NCBI GenBank assembly: GCA_033064195.1
Contig: JARBJD010000346.1
Location: 1 to 64,000 of the forward strand
Origin: Blattamonas nauphoetae
Taxonomy: Eukaryota; Preaxostyla; Oxymonadida
DNA: 64,000 bases
Direction: 5' to 3'
Below are positions 21,619-32,435 of this stretch, piece after piece (position 1 is the first letter of the stretch; every line of letters begins with the position of its first letter). The notes beneath the pieces were generated by a model, which was not told the origin of the DNA, did no database searches, and worked only from the letters and a program-made list of their open reading frames with translations. The translations under genes and the position numbers were made by a program.

Positions 21619-23733
21619 GAGATGCGCAGAAATATGGACACTTTTGATCGAATTCACCGAAATTTTGACACCTGTCATTTTCACCGAAATATGGACACCT
21701 AAATTGGTTTTCAAAACCGAGATTTGGACACCACCGATCAATTGACACCTCCGGGCCCGGAGGTGTCAATTGATCGGTTTAGCGAATGACAGAAAAAGGT
21801 ACGAGCAAAAAGAGAAATGTCAAAATTCTATACAAAAAGAGGGCACAAGACGAATTTCGATTAGATTGCGAGGGGAAGACGATGTTCAACAGAACGAATG
21901 AGATCGTCAAAGAGTCGAGAATTTATGGTCTAAAACGAGGAGAGATGGTAAAAACAAGAGGAAATTCATACCAGAGAGTCCGGAGCCGGTTCAGAGTCGA
22001 GGCAACTGCCTCATCGTCGCTTCTGCAACAACCCAAATGAGATCGTCAATTTCGGCTTCCACTCCCGACTCCACTTGTTCTGTGTCGATCTCACACACAT
22101 CGCCTTCCTCGTCATCCGCATCGGGATCCCGTTCCAACACATTCAGACCATATCGCTTTCCAAACTCATCCAAAATCGACAACAGTCCTGCTTCGTTCCC
22201 TTCCACTCCCCCGACCCTCCGAAGTTCGAATCCATCGTCCCAGTCCGCTTTTCTTGCTTTTCGCTGCCTGTGTCCCCACTTCTTTGGCGAAGTCTTTCGA
22301 GTTCGTCGTTCTCCTTTGTCCAGCACCAACAATCGCTTCGCCAGTGTTCTGTCGTGTTCCATGTTTGTCAGCCACTCCACTTCCCATTCTTAGTGCCCAC
22401 TTTCAACCAAATCGTCCGCTTGCCCTTCCAAGTGCCACGCACGAACTACAAATCGGTACAGCGACGATACGCGCTTTTCCAGCTGTGCCCGATCAGACCC
22501 CGCCGACCCAAGCACCGATTCGTGGCGCACAACGAACGAGAGGAACGGGAACGCAGGAGCGAAGACGTTGGCCATGCGAAGTGATTTGAGTTCGTTCTCG
22601 TCTTCCTGCGACATTTTTCGCGCAGTCCGAAGGAGGTGGAAGATCAGGCGCAGCATGTGCTGATGCACGGCTGGCTGTGACAGTCCAATCCGAGGCAGGT
22701 CCAGCGATGCCACGAGCGACGACACGATCTGCCCCTTCATCATGTCCAGTCGGTGTAACGGACGCCGCGCAACAAGATTCCCCAACATCCGCACGTGCTC
22801 CCTCACTTCCCCCGCTTTCGCCACCTTGCTCGTCCTCATTGCCATCTCCACAAGCTCCCCCACATCTGCGAACGTCGACTCCACCACAATCGACAGGTCG
22901 ATCGTCCGAGCCGTCACACAATCAGCCAGTGTCTTCCAGCACTGTTCCAGCAGCCGTGCCACTTCGGGTGAGGTCTGTGTGGAGGACGGGCGAGTGGTAG
23001 GCGGAGAGGGCGTGGGGGGAGGAGGGTGGTGTTGGAGAGCGGCTTCGAGCACAACGCGGACAGAAGGAACGAGGTTCAGATCAACAACCATCTGACGAAG
23101 AGACGAGGGGAGATGAGAGGAGAGAATGAGAATGAAATGAACGAAACAGTGAGAAGTGAAGCAGAAACAAAAAAGGGCGATTTGGGAAGCACACTTCTGG
23201 AATGTACGACGTCTCTTTCAAAACCAGTCTGTACCGAAGAGTCAAGCCATTCGACAGAATCGACAGTGCAGCTTTTGCTCTCGTCCCACACTCGACCTCC
23301 TTCCCATCCAACACTTGCTCGTCGCTAGGCAGCGCGGGCGAGGCAGTTGCCTCGACTCTGAACCGGCTCCGGACTCTCTGGTATGAATTTCCTCTTGTTT
23401 TTACCATCTCTCCTCGTTTTAGACCATAAATTCTCGACTCTTTGACGATCTCATTCGTTCTGTTGAACATCGTCTTCCCCTCGCAATCTAATCGAAATTC
23501 GTCTTGTGCCCTCTTTTTGTGTAGAATTTTGACATTTCTCTTTTTGCTCGTACCTTTTTCTGTCATTCGCTAAACCGATCAATTGACACCTCCGGGCCCG
23601 GAGGTGTCAATTGATCGGTGGTGTCCAAATCTCGGTTTTGAAAACCAATTTAGGTGTCCATATTTCGGTGAAAATGACAGGTGTCAAAATTTCGGTGAAT
23701 TCGATCAAAAGTGTCCAAAAATCTGTGCCCCTC
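21619..23733. mobile_element. Mutator-like (Pack-MULE-type) element, 2,115 bp, 394-bp terminal inverted repeats
   Basis: Left arm 21619-22012 and right arm 23340-23733 are near-perfect inverses. A 9-bp duplication AGCTGGACA flanks the element, and the ends start GAG. Long terminal repeats, 9-bp target duplications and captured host gene pieces are typical of Mutator-like elements. Each arm contains a 40-bp perfect palindrome centred on TCCGGGCCCGGA (about 21741-21780 and 23572-23611). The arm also carries a frame starting MTEKGTSKKRNVKIL in both copies. No transposase is present, so it is non-autonomous. The cargo is a minus-strand gene (next entry). Confidence 0.85.
21991..23091 (-). CDS. 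Gene captured inside the Mutator-like element; helical protein with an in-frame TAA
   Basis: MVVDLNLVPSVRVVLEAALQ opens right after a CTTCGTCAG splice-acceptor-like end at 23092. The frame runs 233 codons through a Pro-rich loop and helical segments (ADVGELVEMAMRTSKVAKAG, MLRLIFHLLRTARKMSQ) to TAA at 22390-22392. It then continues in the same frame for about 133 codons of plainly coding character (EWLTNMEHDRTLAKRLLVLD, ILDEFGKRYGLNVLERDPD, an acidic tail) to TGA at 21991, inside the left arm. A possible upstream exon (SDEQVLDGKEVECG) lies at ~23220-23335. Family not recognised; ARM-like by pattern. Capture by a mobile element suggests it could be a fragment of a larger gene. Confidence 0.7.
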
Positions 23734-23742
23734 AGCTGGACA

Positions 23743-24336
23743 TTTGTCGAATGATTCTGAGTCGACGTCCACACATCCAGCTTGTTCTCCTTCCGACAGC
23801 AGACAACAAAGCAGGTGAAGTCAAATCATTCAAAATGTGGATGATAGACACTTTGGAGTCTGAATGACAGAAAAAGAGAGGCGATGATTAACGCCCATTT
23901 CGATGACATCAGAACAGCATGTGTGTTCGGAAACGGCATGTTGAAACAATTGGATGATATTTGCGATTCATTTAAGTGTGATATCGTCCAGTTCAGTGGA
24001 TGAGAAAGCGAGATGTGAGATGCCAGAATACTCGTCACCGAAACAGAGGACGGGCATAATAAATCAATTGTTGGCCACCAAATATTGACAAAACATCAAA
24101 AAATGATGGAATTTGAATGGAAAAGTCGTGATTTCGTCATGAGGTGATGAACGAGGATTCTTTGTCACGAAAGAATCAGTTTGTACAACAAGGACCTAAA
24201 TCCTGTTTTGAGCGGCTGGGGAGAGAATGTGTGAGAATGAGAATGAAGAGATGAGACAAATGGAGAGGAAGAAGGTGAGAGAACAAAACACAGAAATGGC
24301 CGATGAAACGAAAAGAAAATGACGGGAAAAGCAGAA
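23743..24336. repeat. Spacer between the Mutator-like element and the G8 block
   Basis: Continues the shared spacer after the target duplication (CTCCTTCCGACAGCAGACAA, as at 4.51 kb) and ends in purine-rich spacer. No gene supported. Confidence 0.6.
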
Positions 24337-24711
24337 CACACCTCAAACAGATCGTGGATGGCTGTGGAATAGCTGAAATGTGGGGCACATCCCATTTCGA
24401 TGAGATAAATGGGAAGTGTTTTGGAGATGTTCGAAAGATGAGATTGTGAAAGATAATCTGGTCACAATGCATCGGTCAGGGACGCCAGGAATTGTTTGGA
24501 GGGAGGATGGTTGACGATGTGACAGCCAAAGACAGTCGCGTTGAGAACAACGAACCCAAAAGAGCAATCCATTTCTGGACGATTGGAGGCAATCACAGAA
24601 TCTGTTCGTCGGCACCAGCAATCACAGCATTCCCAACATCCGAGGAGAGTCCGTAGAAATGAGAAAGTGCCATTGGAGAGAGGATGTTTCCACGCGAATT
24701 TTGAGAAGCAA

Positions 24712-25788
24712 TCATCGCGGCATTTTCACATTCGATCCCAGCAATTGTGTGATTGACTGACATGTATCGTCAACACTGCGACCATACTCTCCGCCTTTGT
24801 CGTTCATCGACATCAGTTCGAGCGTGTCTTTGAAGCCTTCCGAAAACAGAGCTTGAATCATCCGTTTTGCAGATTGGGCCACTTCTGAACTTTCTCTCTT
24901 CCATTCTCTGAGCGAACGGTCGATGCTGCCGAGAGTTTCATCCAACAAATTCACATCTTCGACGAACGAGAGACAACTTGAGAATGCCATCACAATCGGA
25001 GATGCGAAAACAAACTCCAATGTTTTACAATGAAACAGGCTGAGTCGAATGAGAATGCTCAAAAGAAACATGAAAGAACGAAACAAGTCTTCATTGAGGA
25101 TGTACCGATTTGAGATCAGAAATGACACAAATTGTGAGGATGGGAGCACGACCTTCTGAAAGATCATTTCACGATGGTTGAATGTGTCGACTGCGGTAGT
25201 GATGCGAAGCTGAATAAGAGACCATGAATGGGCGAGGTTGATGAAATAGTTGATTATTACAATGAGATTGTTTATCATTGTTTCATTTCTGGAAATTGAC
25301 AGTGTGTGAGGTTGAACAGTCGCGAAGACTTTCGCAATCAGATCTGACTCCACGAGGTGAGATTGAATTATAGACGATGATCCCGTTGTTGCTTTGAGGA
25401 TGAACGATAACGCTGCAGCGACCACCGTCGAGTGTGGAGATGAGAGCAGTGTCAAAACGCTCTCCACAAAGCCAGAACGCGATCCGTCTGAAGAGGGAAC
25501 GAGTTCAGTGACGAGTTTGTTTGCTTCTTTTTTGTTGCGCGAATCCTTTTCGATGTTCTTCAGAAAGCGGACAGTTCTGTCTTGAAGGGCGTTGTCAAAA
25601 GGATATTCAGCTTTCACAAGTGCAACAAGCGAGCAGAAAATGACTGACTTGTCCTCAAAAGACAATTCTGTGTACTCATCGAAATACAGGAAAGGTTCTT
25701 GCAATGGGTCGATAGTTGAAAGGGATTTCCGTGAGTGAGTCAAAGAGGCATCTCCATTTGTTAGTAAGACAGTTATTTCATCCTCCAT
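24712..25788 (-). CDS. G8, intact array helical-repeat protein (about 358 aa)
   Basis: I start at ATG 25788 (MEDEITVLLTNGDASLTH). The frame stays open 15 codons further upstream through ERWDDLHLCS, but without an ATG; that stretch contains the conserved start-proximal box. Family landmarks: LQEPFLYFDEYTELSFEDKS, ALVKAEYPFDNALQDRT, SSDGSRSGFVESVLTLLSSPHST, VQPHTLSISRNE, HREMIFQKVVLPSSQFVSFLISNRYIL, LEFVFASPIVMAFSS and QALFSEGFKDTLELM; stop TGA. Its N-terminal third pairs with G9, and the two share spacers. Function unknown. Confidence 0.88.
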   Translation of the reverse strand: MEDEITVLLTNGDASLTHSRKSLSTIDPLQEPFLYFDEYTELSFEDKSVIFCSLVALVKAEYPFDNALQDRTVRFLKNIEKDSRNKKEANKLVTELVPSSDGSRSGFVESVLTLLSSPHSTVVAAALSFILKATTGSSSIIQSHLVESDLIAKVFATVQPHTLSISRNETMINNLIVIINYFINLAHSWSLIQLRITTAVDTFNHREMIFQKVVLPSSQFVSFLISNRYILNEDLFRSFMFLLSILIRLSLFHCKTLEFVFASPIVMAFSSCLSFVEDVNLLDETLGSIDRSLREWKRESSEVAQSAKRMIQALFSEGFKDTLELMSMNDKGGEYGRSVDDTCQSITQLLGSNVKMPR

Positions 25789-25801
25789 TGAACAGAGATG
25801 A

Positions 25802-25813
25802 AGATCATCCCAT
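25802..25813 (-). promoter_or_regulatory. Conserved start-proximal box (example at G8)
   Basis: On the plus strand GGATCATCCCAT (here AGATCATCCCAT) lies 5-30 bp outside the start codon of many array genes: 4322, 8056, 21466, 25802, 28005, 30207, 35144, 54705 and 56517. On the coding strand it reads ATGGGATGATCC. In G8, G9, G10 and G12 it is also in frame with the gene and would encode WDDPPLLS. It may be a promoter initiator or 5' UTR element, or the end of a short upstream coding exon. Confidence 0.6.
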
Positions 25814-25833
25814 CGTTCCTCATGGATTGACAA

Positions 25834-26539
25834 TCATCAAACTCTTGAACAATAAACGAATTCTCCACAGAAAGAAAATGAAGATTAAGAGAAAAATGAC
25901 ATGAATCATCATTAACAACGAATATCTTCCTGCCTGGCTTGCTGCACTTTCGACTGGAGTTTCTCATTCAATGTCCGCATCCGAACAATAATCTCTTTTC
26001 AAACAAACCATCAACGCACATGAAGCCAATACTTTCGAATTGTGGATGGTGGAGAGTTGAGAGCGTGATGGACGGACAAAACGAGGCGATGATTCTCGTT
26101 CATGGCGAAGAGATGGCAAGAACAGAATTGCTCCGAAAATGGCAAGTTCACAAAATTGGGCGCGAGCTGGGCTTTGTTCAAGATCGATACAGACCAGTTC
26201 AGCGAAACGGAGTTCGTGTCCAGAAAAGATTGAAATTGAGTCAGTTGGACAGAAGAAGGGCAGGTCAATCCAACCGTGTTCCATCGAAGAATGGCTCAAC
26301 ATCAGAAAATGACAACAGTGTAACTCCAATCTCGTCTGGTTGTGTTGGAAGTGGGAGACGACGAAACGTCAACATGAACGAATGTGAGGATATGTTGGCC
26401 TGGTCCAATGCACGCTGATTGTGGAGACGGGAGAAGGAGATAAAAGGAGGATGAAGAGATGAGACAAGAAAGGAGTGAAGAAAGAAGAACGATTCACAGA
26501 AATCGCTGATGCCACAAACGTAAGAAGCAAAAAAAGCAG
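25834..26539. repeat. Spacer between G8 and G9, source of a mosaic copy
   Basis: Positions 25905-26185 are almost identical to 30310-30590 (ACTTTCGACTGGAGTTTCTC, AATTGTGGATGGTGGAGAGT). Positions 26260-26420 resemble the 28.48-28.62 kb block less closely. Short open frames here are repeat by-products. Confidence 0.75.
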
Positions 26540-26920
26540 AACACACTTCAAACTTATCGGAGATGGCTGTGGAATGGCAGAAATGTGGGGCACATTCCAT
26601 TTGGATGAGATAAACGACAAGATTTTCAGAGATGGTTGAAAGTCGAGATTGGGAAAGATAATCTGGTCACAATGCATCGTTCAGGGACGCAAGGAATTGT
26701 GTGGAGAGAGGACGGTTGACGATGTGACAGTCAAAGACAGCCGCGTTGACAACGACCAACCCAAAAGAGCAGACCATTTCTGGACGATTGGAGGCCATAC
26801 CAGAATCTGTTCGTCGGCACCAGCAATCACAGTATTCCCAACATCCGAGGAGAGTCCGCAGAAACGAGTTGGAGTCATTCGAGAGAGGTAGTTTCGATGT
26901 GTCATTCGAGATGGAATCGT

Positions 26921-27994
26921 TCACAGCCATTTCACATTCGATCCCAGCAATTTCGAGATGGAGAGACTATCTTCGACAAGACGGAAACTGAAATGTTCGC
27001 TCTTTTCATGTTTCATCTTCTGTTCGTGTGTGTCTTCGAATCCTTCCGAAAACAGATCTTGGATGATCCGTTTCCCACATTTAACCACTTCTGGACCGAG
27101 TTTCTTCCAACCTTCCAGCGAACGGTTGATGTTGAAGAGAATATTCCAGTGACAATATGTTTTCTCGACGAACGAGAGACAACTTGAGAATGCCATCGCA
27201 ATCGGAGATGCGAGAACATATTCCAATGTTGGACGATGAAATGGGCCTATTCGTATGAATCTGACCAATAGAATCATGAACAAGTCAAGCAAGTCTCCCG
27301 TGAGGATGAATCGATTTGTGATCAGAAATGATTCAAATTGTGAGGATGGGATCACGACCTTCTGAAAGATCATCTCACGATGGTTGAATTGGTCGACTGC
27401 AGCAGTAACGCCAAGTTCTTGGAGAGACGATGGAGATGCGAGATTGATGCAATAGATGATGATTAAAGTATGATGGTTGATTATCGTTTCATTTCCCGAA
27501 ATTGGCAGAAGATGAGGCTGAATAGTCGAAAAGACTTTCGTAATCAGATCTGACTCCACGAGGCGACATCGAATTGTTTGCGATGATTCTGTTGTTGTGT
27601 GGTTGATGAATGACAACGTTGCTGCAATAATAGTCGAGTGTGGAGATGAGAGCAGTGTCAAAATGCTCTCAACAAAACCAGAACGTTGTCCGGGTGAAGA
27701 GGGAACGAGGTCGGCGACGAGTTGGTCTGCTTCTTCCATTTTGCGCGACACCTTTTCGAGGTTCTTCAGAAATCTGACAGCTCTGCCTTGAAGAGATTCG
27801 TCAAAAGGATATTCCGCGTTCACGAGAGCAACAAGTGAACAGTAAATCATTGATGTGTCCTCAAACGATAATTTAGTGTTTTCACCGAAATAAAGGAAAG
27901 TTTCTTGGAAATAGTTGACTGTTGAATCTGATTTCCGTGAGTGAGTCAAAGAGGCATCTCTATTTGATAGTAAGACAGTGATTTCATCATCCAT
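26921..27994 (-). CDS. G9, intact array helical-repeat protein (about 357 aa)
   Basis: Start taken at ATG 27994 (MDDEITVLLSNRDASLTH); the frame is open upstream through ERWDDPPLIS but has no ATG there. Ends KLLGSNVKWL then TGA, the same last residues as G11. Core segments: FQETFLYFGENTKLSFEDTS, ALVNAEYPFDESLQGRA, SSPGQRSGFVESILTLLSSPHSTIIAATLSF, IQPHLLPISGNE, HREMIFQKVVIPSSQFESFLITNRFIL, LEYVLASPIAMAFSS and QDLFSEGFEDTHEQKM. N-terminus closest to G8, C-terminus closest to G11, so it looks mosaic. Function unknown. Confidence 0.88.
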   Translation of the reverse strand: MDDEITVLLSNRDASLTHSRKSDSTVNYFQETFLYFGENTKLSFEDTSMIYCSLVALVNAEYPFDESLQGRAVRFLKNLEKVSRKMEEADQLVADLVPSSPGQRSGFVESILTLLSSPHSTIIAATLSFINHTTTESSQTIRCRLVESDLITKVFSTIQPHLLPISGNETIINHHTLIIIYCINLASPSSLQELGVTAAVDQFNHREMIFQKVVIPSSQFESFLITNRFILTGDLLDLFMILLVRFIRIGPFHRPTLEYVLASPIAMAFSSCLSFVEKTYCHWNILFNINRSLEGWKKLGPEVVKCGKRIIQDLFSEGFEDTHEQKMKHEKSEHFSFRLVEDSLSISKLLGSNVKWL

Positions 27995-28749
27995 TGAAAT
28001 CAGAGGAGGATCATCCCATCGTTCCTCATGGATAGACAATCAACTAACTTTTGAACAACAAACGAATTCTCCAAATAAAGAAAATGAAGATTAAGAGAAA
28101 AATGACATGAATCATCACTGGCAACGAATCTGTTCCTGTCTGGCATGTTGCACTTTCTTCGAGGTTCTCATTCAATGGTCACATCTGAACAATAATCACT
28201 TTTCAAACCGACCACCAACGCAGGCGAAGCTATTACTTTCGAATTGTGGATGGTGGAGTATTGAGAGGGTGATGAACGGGCAAAATGAGGCGACGAGTCT
28301 CGTTCATGGCGAAGAGATGACAAGCGCATCATTGCTCCGAAAATGGCATGTTCACACAAATGGGCGCGAGCTCGGTTTTGTTCAAGAACGATACCGTCCA
28401 GTTCAGTGAAATGAAGTTCGAGTTCAGAAAAGCAAGAAATTGAGTCAGCAGGACAGAATAAGGGCAGGCCAATCCAACCGTGTTCCATCGAAGAACGGCT
28501 CAACATCAGAAAATGACAACAGTGCAACTCCAAACTCGTCTGGTTGTGTTGGAAGTGACGAACAACGAAAACGCCAACATGAACGAATTTGAGGATATGT
28601 CGACGAGATCCAATGCACGCTGTTTGCTGGGATAGGAGATTGAGAGAAAAGGAGGATGAGGAGATGAAACAAGAAAGGAGTGAGGAAAAAAGAACGATTC
28701 ACAGAAAGTGCTGGTGGCACAAACACAAGAAGCACAAAAAATAGGGCAC
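27995..28749. repeat. Spacer between G9 and G10, second source of the mosaic
   Basis: Positions 28430-28680 are nearly identical to 30635-30885 (GAGTCAGCAGGACAGAATAA, GGATATGTCGACGAGATCCA). The left part is a diverged copy of the 25.9-kb spacer. A long minus-strand frame over the right part has repeat-derived composition and I do not call it a gene. Confidence 0.75.
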
Positions 28750-29123
28750 ACCTCAAACAAACCGAGAATGGCCATGGAAGTGCGTGAGTGTGGGGCACAT
28801 CCCATTTCGATGAGATAAACGAGATGTGTTTCGGGGATGGTCCAAAAGTCGAGATTGGAAAGATAATTTGGTCACAATGCATCGTTGAGGGACGCAAGGA
28901 ATTGTTTGGAGAGAGGACGGTTGACGATGTGACAGTCAAAGACAGCCACGTTGAGAACGACGAACCCAAAAGAGCAAACCATTTCTGGACGATTGGAGGC
29001 GATCCCAGAATCTGTTCATCTGCACCAGCAATCAGCGCATTCCCAACATCCGAGGAGAGGCCACAGAAATCATTGTGGTGTCAGTCGAGAGAGACAGCAT
29101 CGAGGTGTCCTTTGAGACTCAGC

Positions 29124-30197
29124 CTATTGCGGCCTTGTCACATTTGATCCTAGCAATTTCGAGATGACGTTACAATCATCGACAACATTGTGACCAAAAT
29201 CTCCGTTCTTGTTGTTCATCATCTTCTGTTCGAGTGTGTTTTCGATGCCTTCCGAAAACATAGCTTGCATCATCCGTTTTGCTGATTGAGCCACTTCTGG
29301 GCCTTCCTTCTTCCATTCTCTCAGCAAGGGTTTGGTGTTGGTGAGAGTATCACAGTGACAACCATTGTCTTCGATAAACGAGAGACAACTTGAGAATGCC
29401 ATCACAATCGGAGATGCGACAACAAACTCCAATGTTGGACGATGAAATGGACCTATTTCAATGAATTTGACCAATAAAGGCATGAATGAATACAACAGCT
29501 CTCCCTTGAGGATGTGTCGATTGAAGATCAGAAATGTCATAAATTGAGATGATGGAAGAACGACCTTCTGAAAGATCATTTCACGACTGTTGAATATGCT
29601 GACTGCAGAAGTGATGTCAAGCATCCTGAGAGATGCTGGAGATGCAAGGTTGAGGCAAAAGATGATGGTCCAGATGAAATTGTTGATTAACATTTCATTT
29701 TCTGAAATTGGCAGAGTGTGAGGTTGAACAGCTGCCAAGACTTTCATAATCAGATCTGACTCCACGAGGCGACATCGAATTGATCGTGATGATCCCGTTG
29801 TTGCGTTGTGGAGGAACGACAACGCTGCTTCAACCACATTCGAGTGTGGAGAAGATAACAGAATGAGAATGCTATCAACAAAGCCAGAACGTTGTCTAGC
29901 TGAAGAGGGAACGAGGTCGTTGACGAGTTTCAGTACATGTTCTTGGTTGCCCCATGGTTCGAGGCCCCCTAAAAATCGGAGAGCTTTGTCTTGAAGGGCA
30001 TCGTCAAAAGGATATTCCGCTTCCACGAGGGCAATAAGTGAATTGTAAATGGTCGATTTGTCCTCGAATGACAATTCAGTGTTCTCATCGAAATGCAGGA
30101 ATGGTTCTTTGTTAACCACAATAGTCGAAGGTGATTCCTGAGAACCATTCGATAAAGTATCGTCCGAAGTCATTAAAGTATCTGTTTCTTTTTTCAT
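29124..30197 (-). CDS. G10, intact array helical-repeat protein (about 357 aa)
   Basis: Start taken at ATG 30197 (MKKETDTLMTSDDTLSNG). Ends LGSNVTRPQ followed by TAG; G13 has the same last codons (AGG CCG CAA) followed by TGA, so the two stop codons replace each other at one aligned position. Core: NKEPFLHFDENTELSFEDKS, ALVEAEYPFDDALQDKALRFL, SSARQRSGFVDSILILLSSPHSNVVEAALSFLHN, VQPHTLPISENE, REMIFQKVVLPSSQFMTFLIFNRHIL, LEFVVASPIVMAFSS and QAMFSEGIENTLEQKM. The segment NNFIWTIIFCLNLA is shared with G12. Function unknown. Confidence 0.88.
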   Translation of the reverse strand: MKKETDTLMTSDDTLSNGSQESPSTIVVNKEPFLHFDENTELSFEDKSTIYNSLIALVEAEYPFDDALQDKALRFLGGLEPWGNQEHVLKLVNDLVPSSARQRSGFVDSILILLSSPHSNVVEAALSFLHNATTGSSRSIRCRLVESDLIMKVLAAVQPHTLPISENEMLINNFIWTIIFCLNLASPASLRMLDITSAVSIFNSREMIFQKVVLPSSQFMTFLIFNRHILKGELLYSFMPLLVKFIEIGPFHRPTLEFVVASPIVMAFSSCLSFIEDNGCHCDTLTNTKPLLREWKKEGPEVAQSAKRMMQAMFSEGIENTLEQKMMNNKNGDFGHNVVDDCNVISKLLGSNVTRPQ

Positions 30198-30242
30198 TGA
30201 GAGGAGAGGAGGATCATCCCATCGTTCCTCATTGATTGACAA

Positions 30243-30954
30243 ACATCAAACTTTTGAACAATAAACAAATTCTCCAAAGAAATAAAAAGAAGATAAAGAG
30301 AAGAATGACATGAATCATCATTAACAACGAATATCTTCCTGCCTGGCTTGCTGCACTTTCGACTGGAGTTTCTCATTCAATGTCCGCATCCGAACAATAA
30401 TCTCTTTTCAAACAAACCATCAACGCACATGAAGCCAATACTTTCGAATTGTGGATGGTGGAGAGTTGAGAGCGTGATGGACGGACAAAACGAGGCGATG
30501 ATTCTCGTTCATGGCGAAGAGATGGCAAGAACAGAATTGCTCCGAAAATGGCATGTTCACAAAATTGGGCGCGAGCTGGGCTTTGTTCAAGATCGATTCC
30601 GTCCAGTTCAGTGAAAAAGAGTTCGTGTTCAGAAAAGCAAGAAATTGAGTCAGCAGGACAGAATAAGGACAGGCCAATCCAACCGTGTTCCATCGAAGAA
30701 CGGCTCAACATCAGAAAATGACAACAGTGCAACTCCAAACTCGTCTGGTTGTGTTGGAAGTGACGAACAACGAAAACGCCAACATGAACGAATTTGAGGA
30801 TATGTCGACGAGATCCAATGCACGCTGTTTGCTGGGATAGGAGATTGAGAGAAAAGGAGGATGAGGAGATGAGACAAGAAAGGAGCGATGAATGAAGAAC
30901 GATTCACAGTGATTGCTGGTGGCACAAACATAAGAAGCACAAAAAAGCAGAAAA
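30243..30954. repeat. Mosaic spacer between G10 and G11
   Basis: Left part (30310-30590) is almost identical to the G8-G9 spacer, while the right part (30635-30885) is almost identical to the G9-G10 spacer. The switch falls around 30595-30635. This is direct evidence of recombination or gene conversion between array units. Confidence 0.85.
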
Positions 30955-31331
30955 CATATCAAACAGATCGTGGGTGGCTGTGGGAGGACGGGAGTGTCGA
31001 GTGCATTCCATTTTGACGAGAAAAACGAGATGTGTTTCGAGATGGTTCGAAAGTCGAGATTGGGAAAGATAATCTGGTCACAATGCATCGTTGAGGGACG
31101 CGATGAATTGTTTGGAGAGAGGACGGCTGACGATGTGACAGTCAAAGACAGCCGCGTTGACAACGACCAACCCAAAACAGCAATCCATTTCTGGACGATT
31201 GGAGGCGATCCCAGAATCTGTTCGTCTGCACCAGCAATCAGCGAATTCCCAACATCCGACAAGAGTCCGCAGAAATGAGTGGGAGTCATTCGAGAGCAGC
31301 GGTTTCGATGCGGCATTTGAGATCCAACTGG

Positions 31332-32414
31332 TCACAGCCATTTCACATTCGATCCCAGCAATTTTGAGATTGAGAGACAGCTGTTGACAAGATAACTCCC
31401 ACAATATCCGCTCTTTTCGTGTTTCATCTTCTGGTCGAGAGTGTCTTCGAGGCCTTCCGAAAACAGAGCTTGCATCATCCGTATCCCAGATTGGGCAACT
31501 TCTGCACTTCCTCTCGTCCAAAAGGAGAGTGATTGGTTGATGTTGCCGAGAGCGGTCAAAAGACAAAAAGTTTTCTCGATTGGCGAGAGACAACTTGAGA
31601 ATCCCATCACAATCGGAGATGCGACAACAAACTCCAATGTGGGACGATGAAATGGTCCTATTCTTATGAATGTGCCCAATAGAGACATGAATAAGTCAAG
31701 CAAGTCTTCGTTGAGAAGATACCGATTTGAGATCAGAAATGTCACAAATTGAGACGATGGGAGCATGACCTTCTGAAAGATCATTTCACGATGGTTGAAT
31801 ATGTCGATGGCAGCAGTGATGCCAAGGTGTTGGAAACATGATGAATCTGCGAGGTTGAGGCATTTGACGACGATTCCGATGAGATTGTCGAATATCTCTT
31901 CATTTCCTGAAATTGACAGAAGGTGAGGTCGAACAGTCGTCAACACATTTGAAATGAGATCGGATTCCATGAGATCAGACCGAACTGGAGGCGATGAATA
32001 GAACGTTGTATCTTTCAGAAACGACAACGCTGCTGCGGTCACAATCGAGTAGGGAGATGATATCAGAGTGACAATGCTCGCAATAAAGTCAGGAGGCGAG
32101 CCGACAGAATCCGGATCGTGATCGTACACGATTTTATCCGTAAAGTACTGAATCTCTTCAAGATCGCCGTGTGGTTGGAGGTTCTTCAAAAAGTGGGCAG
32201 CTCTGTCCTGAAGATATCTGTCAAATGGGTGCCTAGCTTTCACGAGTGTAATAAGCGAACAGTAAATCGTCGATTTTTCATCAAACGACAAGTTTGATTT
32301 CAAATCGAAATTCATGAAAGGCTCTTGCGATACATCGAAAAATGAAGGTGATTCCTGGGATCCATTCGAAAAAGCATCGGTGGAAGGGTTCAGGGAATCA
32401 GTTTCTTCTTCCAT
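31332..32414 (-). CDS. G11, intact array helical-repeat protein (360 aa)
   Basis: Start taken at ATG 32414 (MEEETDSLNPSTDAFSNG); stop TGA after KLLGSNVKWL. Family parts: SQEPFMNFDLKSNLSFDEKS, TLVKARHPFDRYLQDRAAHFLKNL, DSVGSPPDFIASIVTLISSPYS, VRPHLLSISGNEE, HREMIFQKVMLPSSQFVTFLISNRYLL, LEFVVASPIVMGFSS and QALFSEGLEDTLDQKM. The insert HGDLEEIQYFTDKIVYDHD makes the region after the second helix unusual. Function unknown. Confidence 0.88.
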   Translation of the reverse strand: MEEETDSLNPSTDAFSNGSQESPSFFDVSQEPFMNFDLKSNLSFDEKSTIYCSLITLVKARHPFDRYLQDRAAHFLKNLQPHGDLEEIQYFTDKIVYDHDPDSVGSPPDFIASIVTLISSPYSIVTAAALSFLKDTTFYSSPPVRSDLMESDLISNVLTTVRPHLLSISGNEEIFDNLIGIVVKCLNLADSSCFQHLGITAAIDIFNHREMIFQKVMLPSSQFVTFLISNRYLLNEDLLDLFMSLLGTFIRIGPFHRPTLEFVVASPIVMGFSSCLSPIEKTFCLLTALGNINQSLSFWTRGSAEVAQSGIRMMQALFSEGLEDTLDQKMKHEKSGYCGSYLVNSCLSISKLLGSNVKWL

Positions 32415-32435
32415 AGAAAATTGAAATATGATCAA

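Noticed and set aside
28445-28969. Long minus-strand frames over spacer and downstream block (also 30711-31316, 43223-43660)
   Set aside because: They follow repeat blocks, are not conserved as frames in the other copies and have odd composition.
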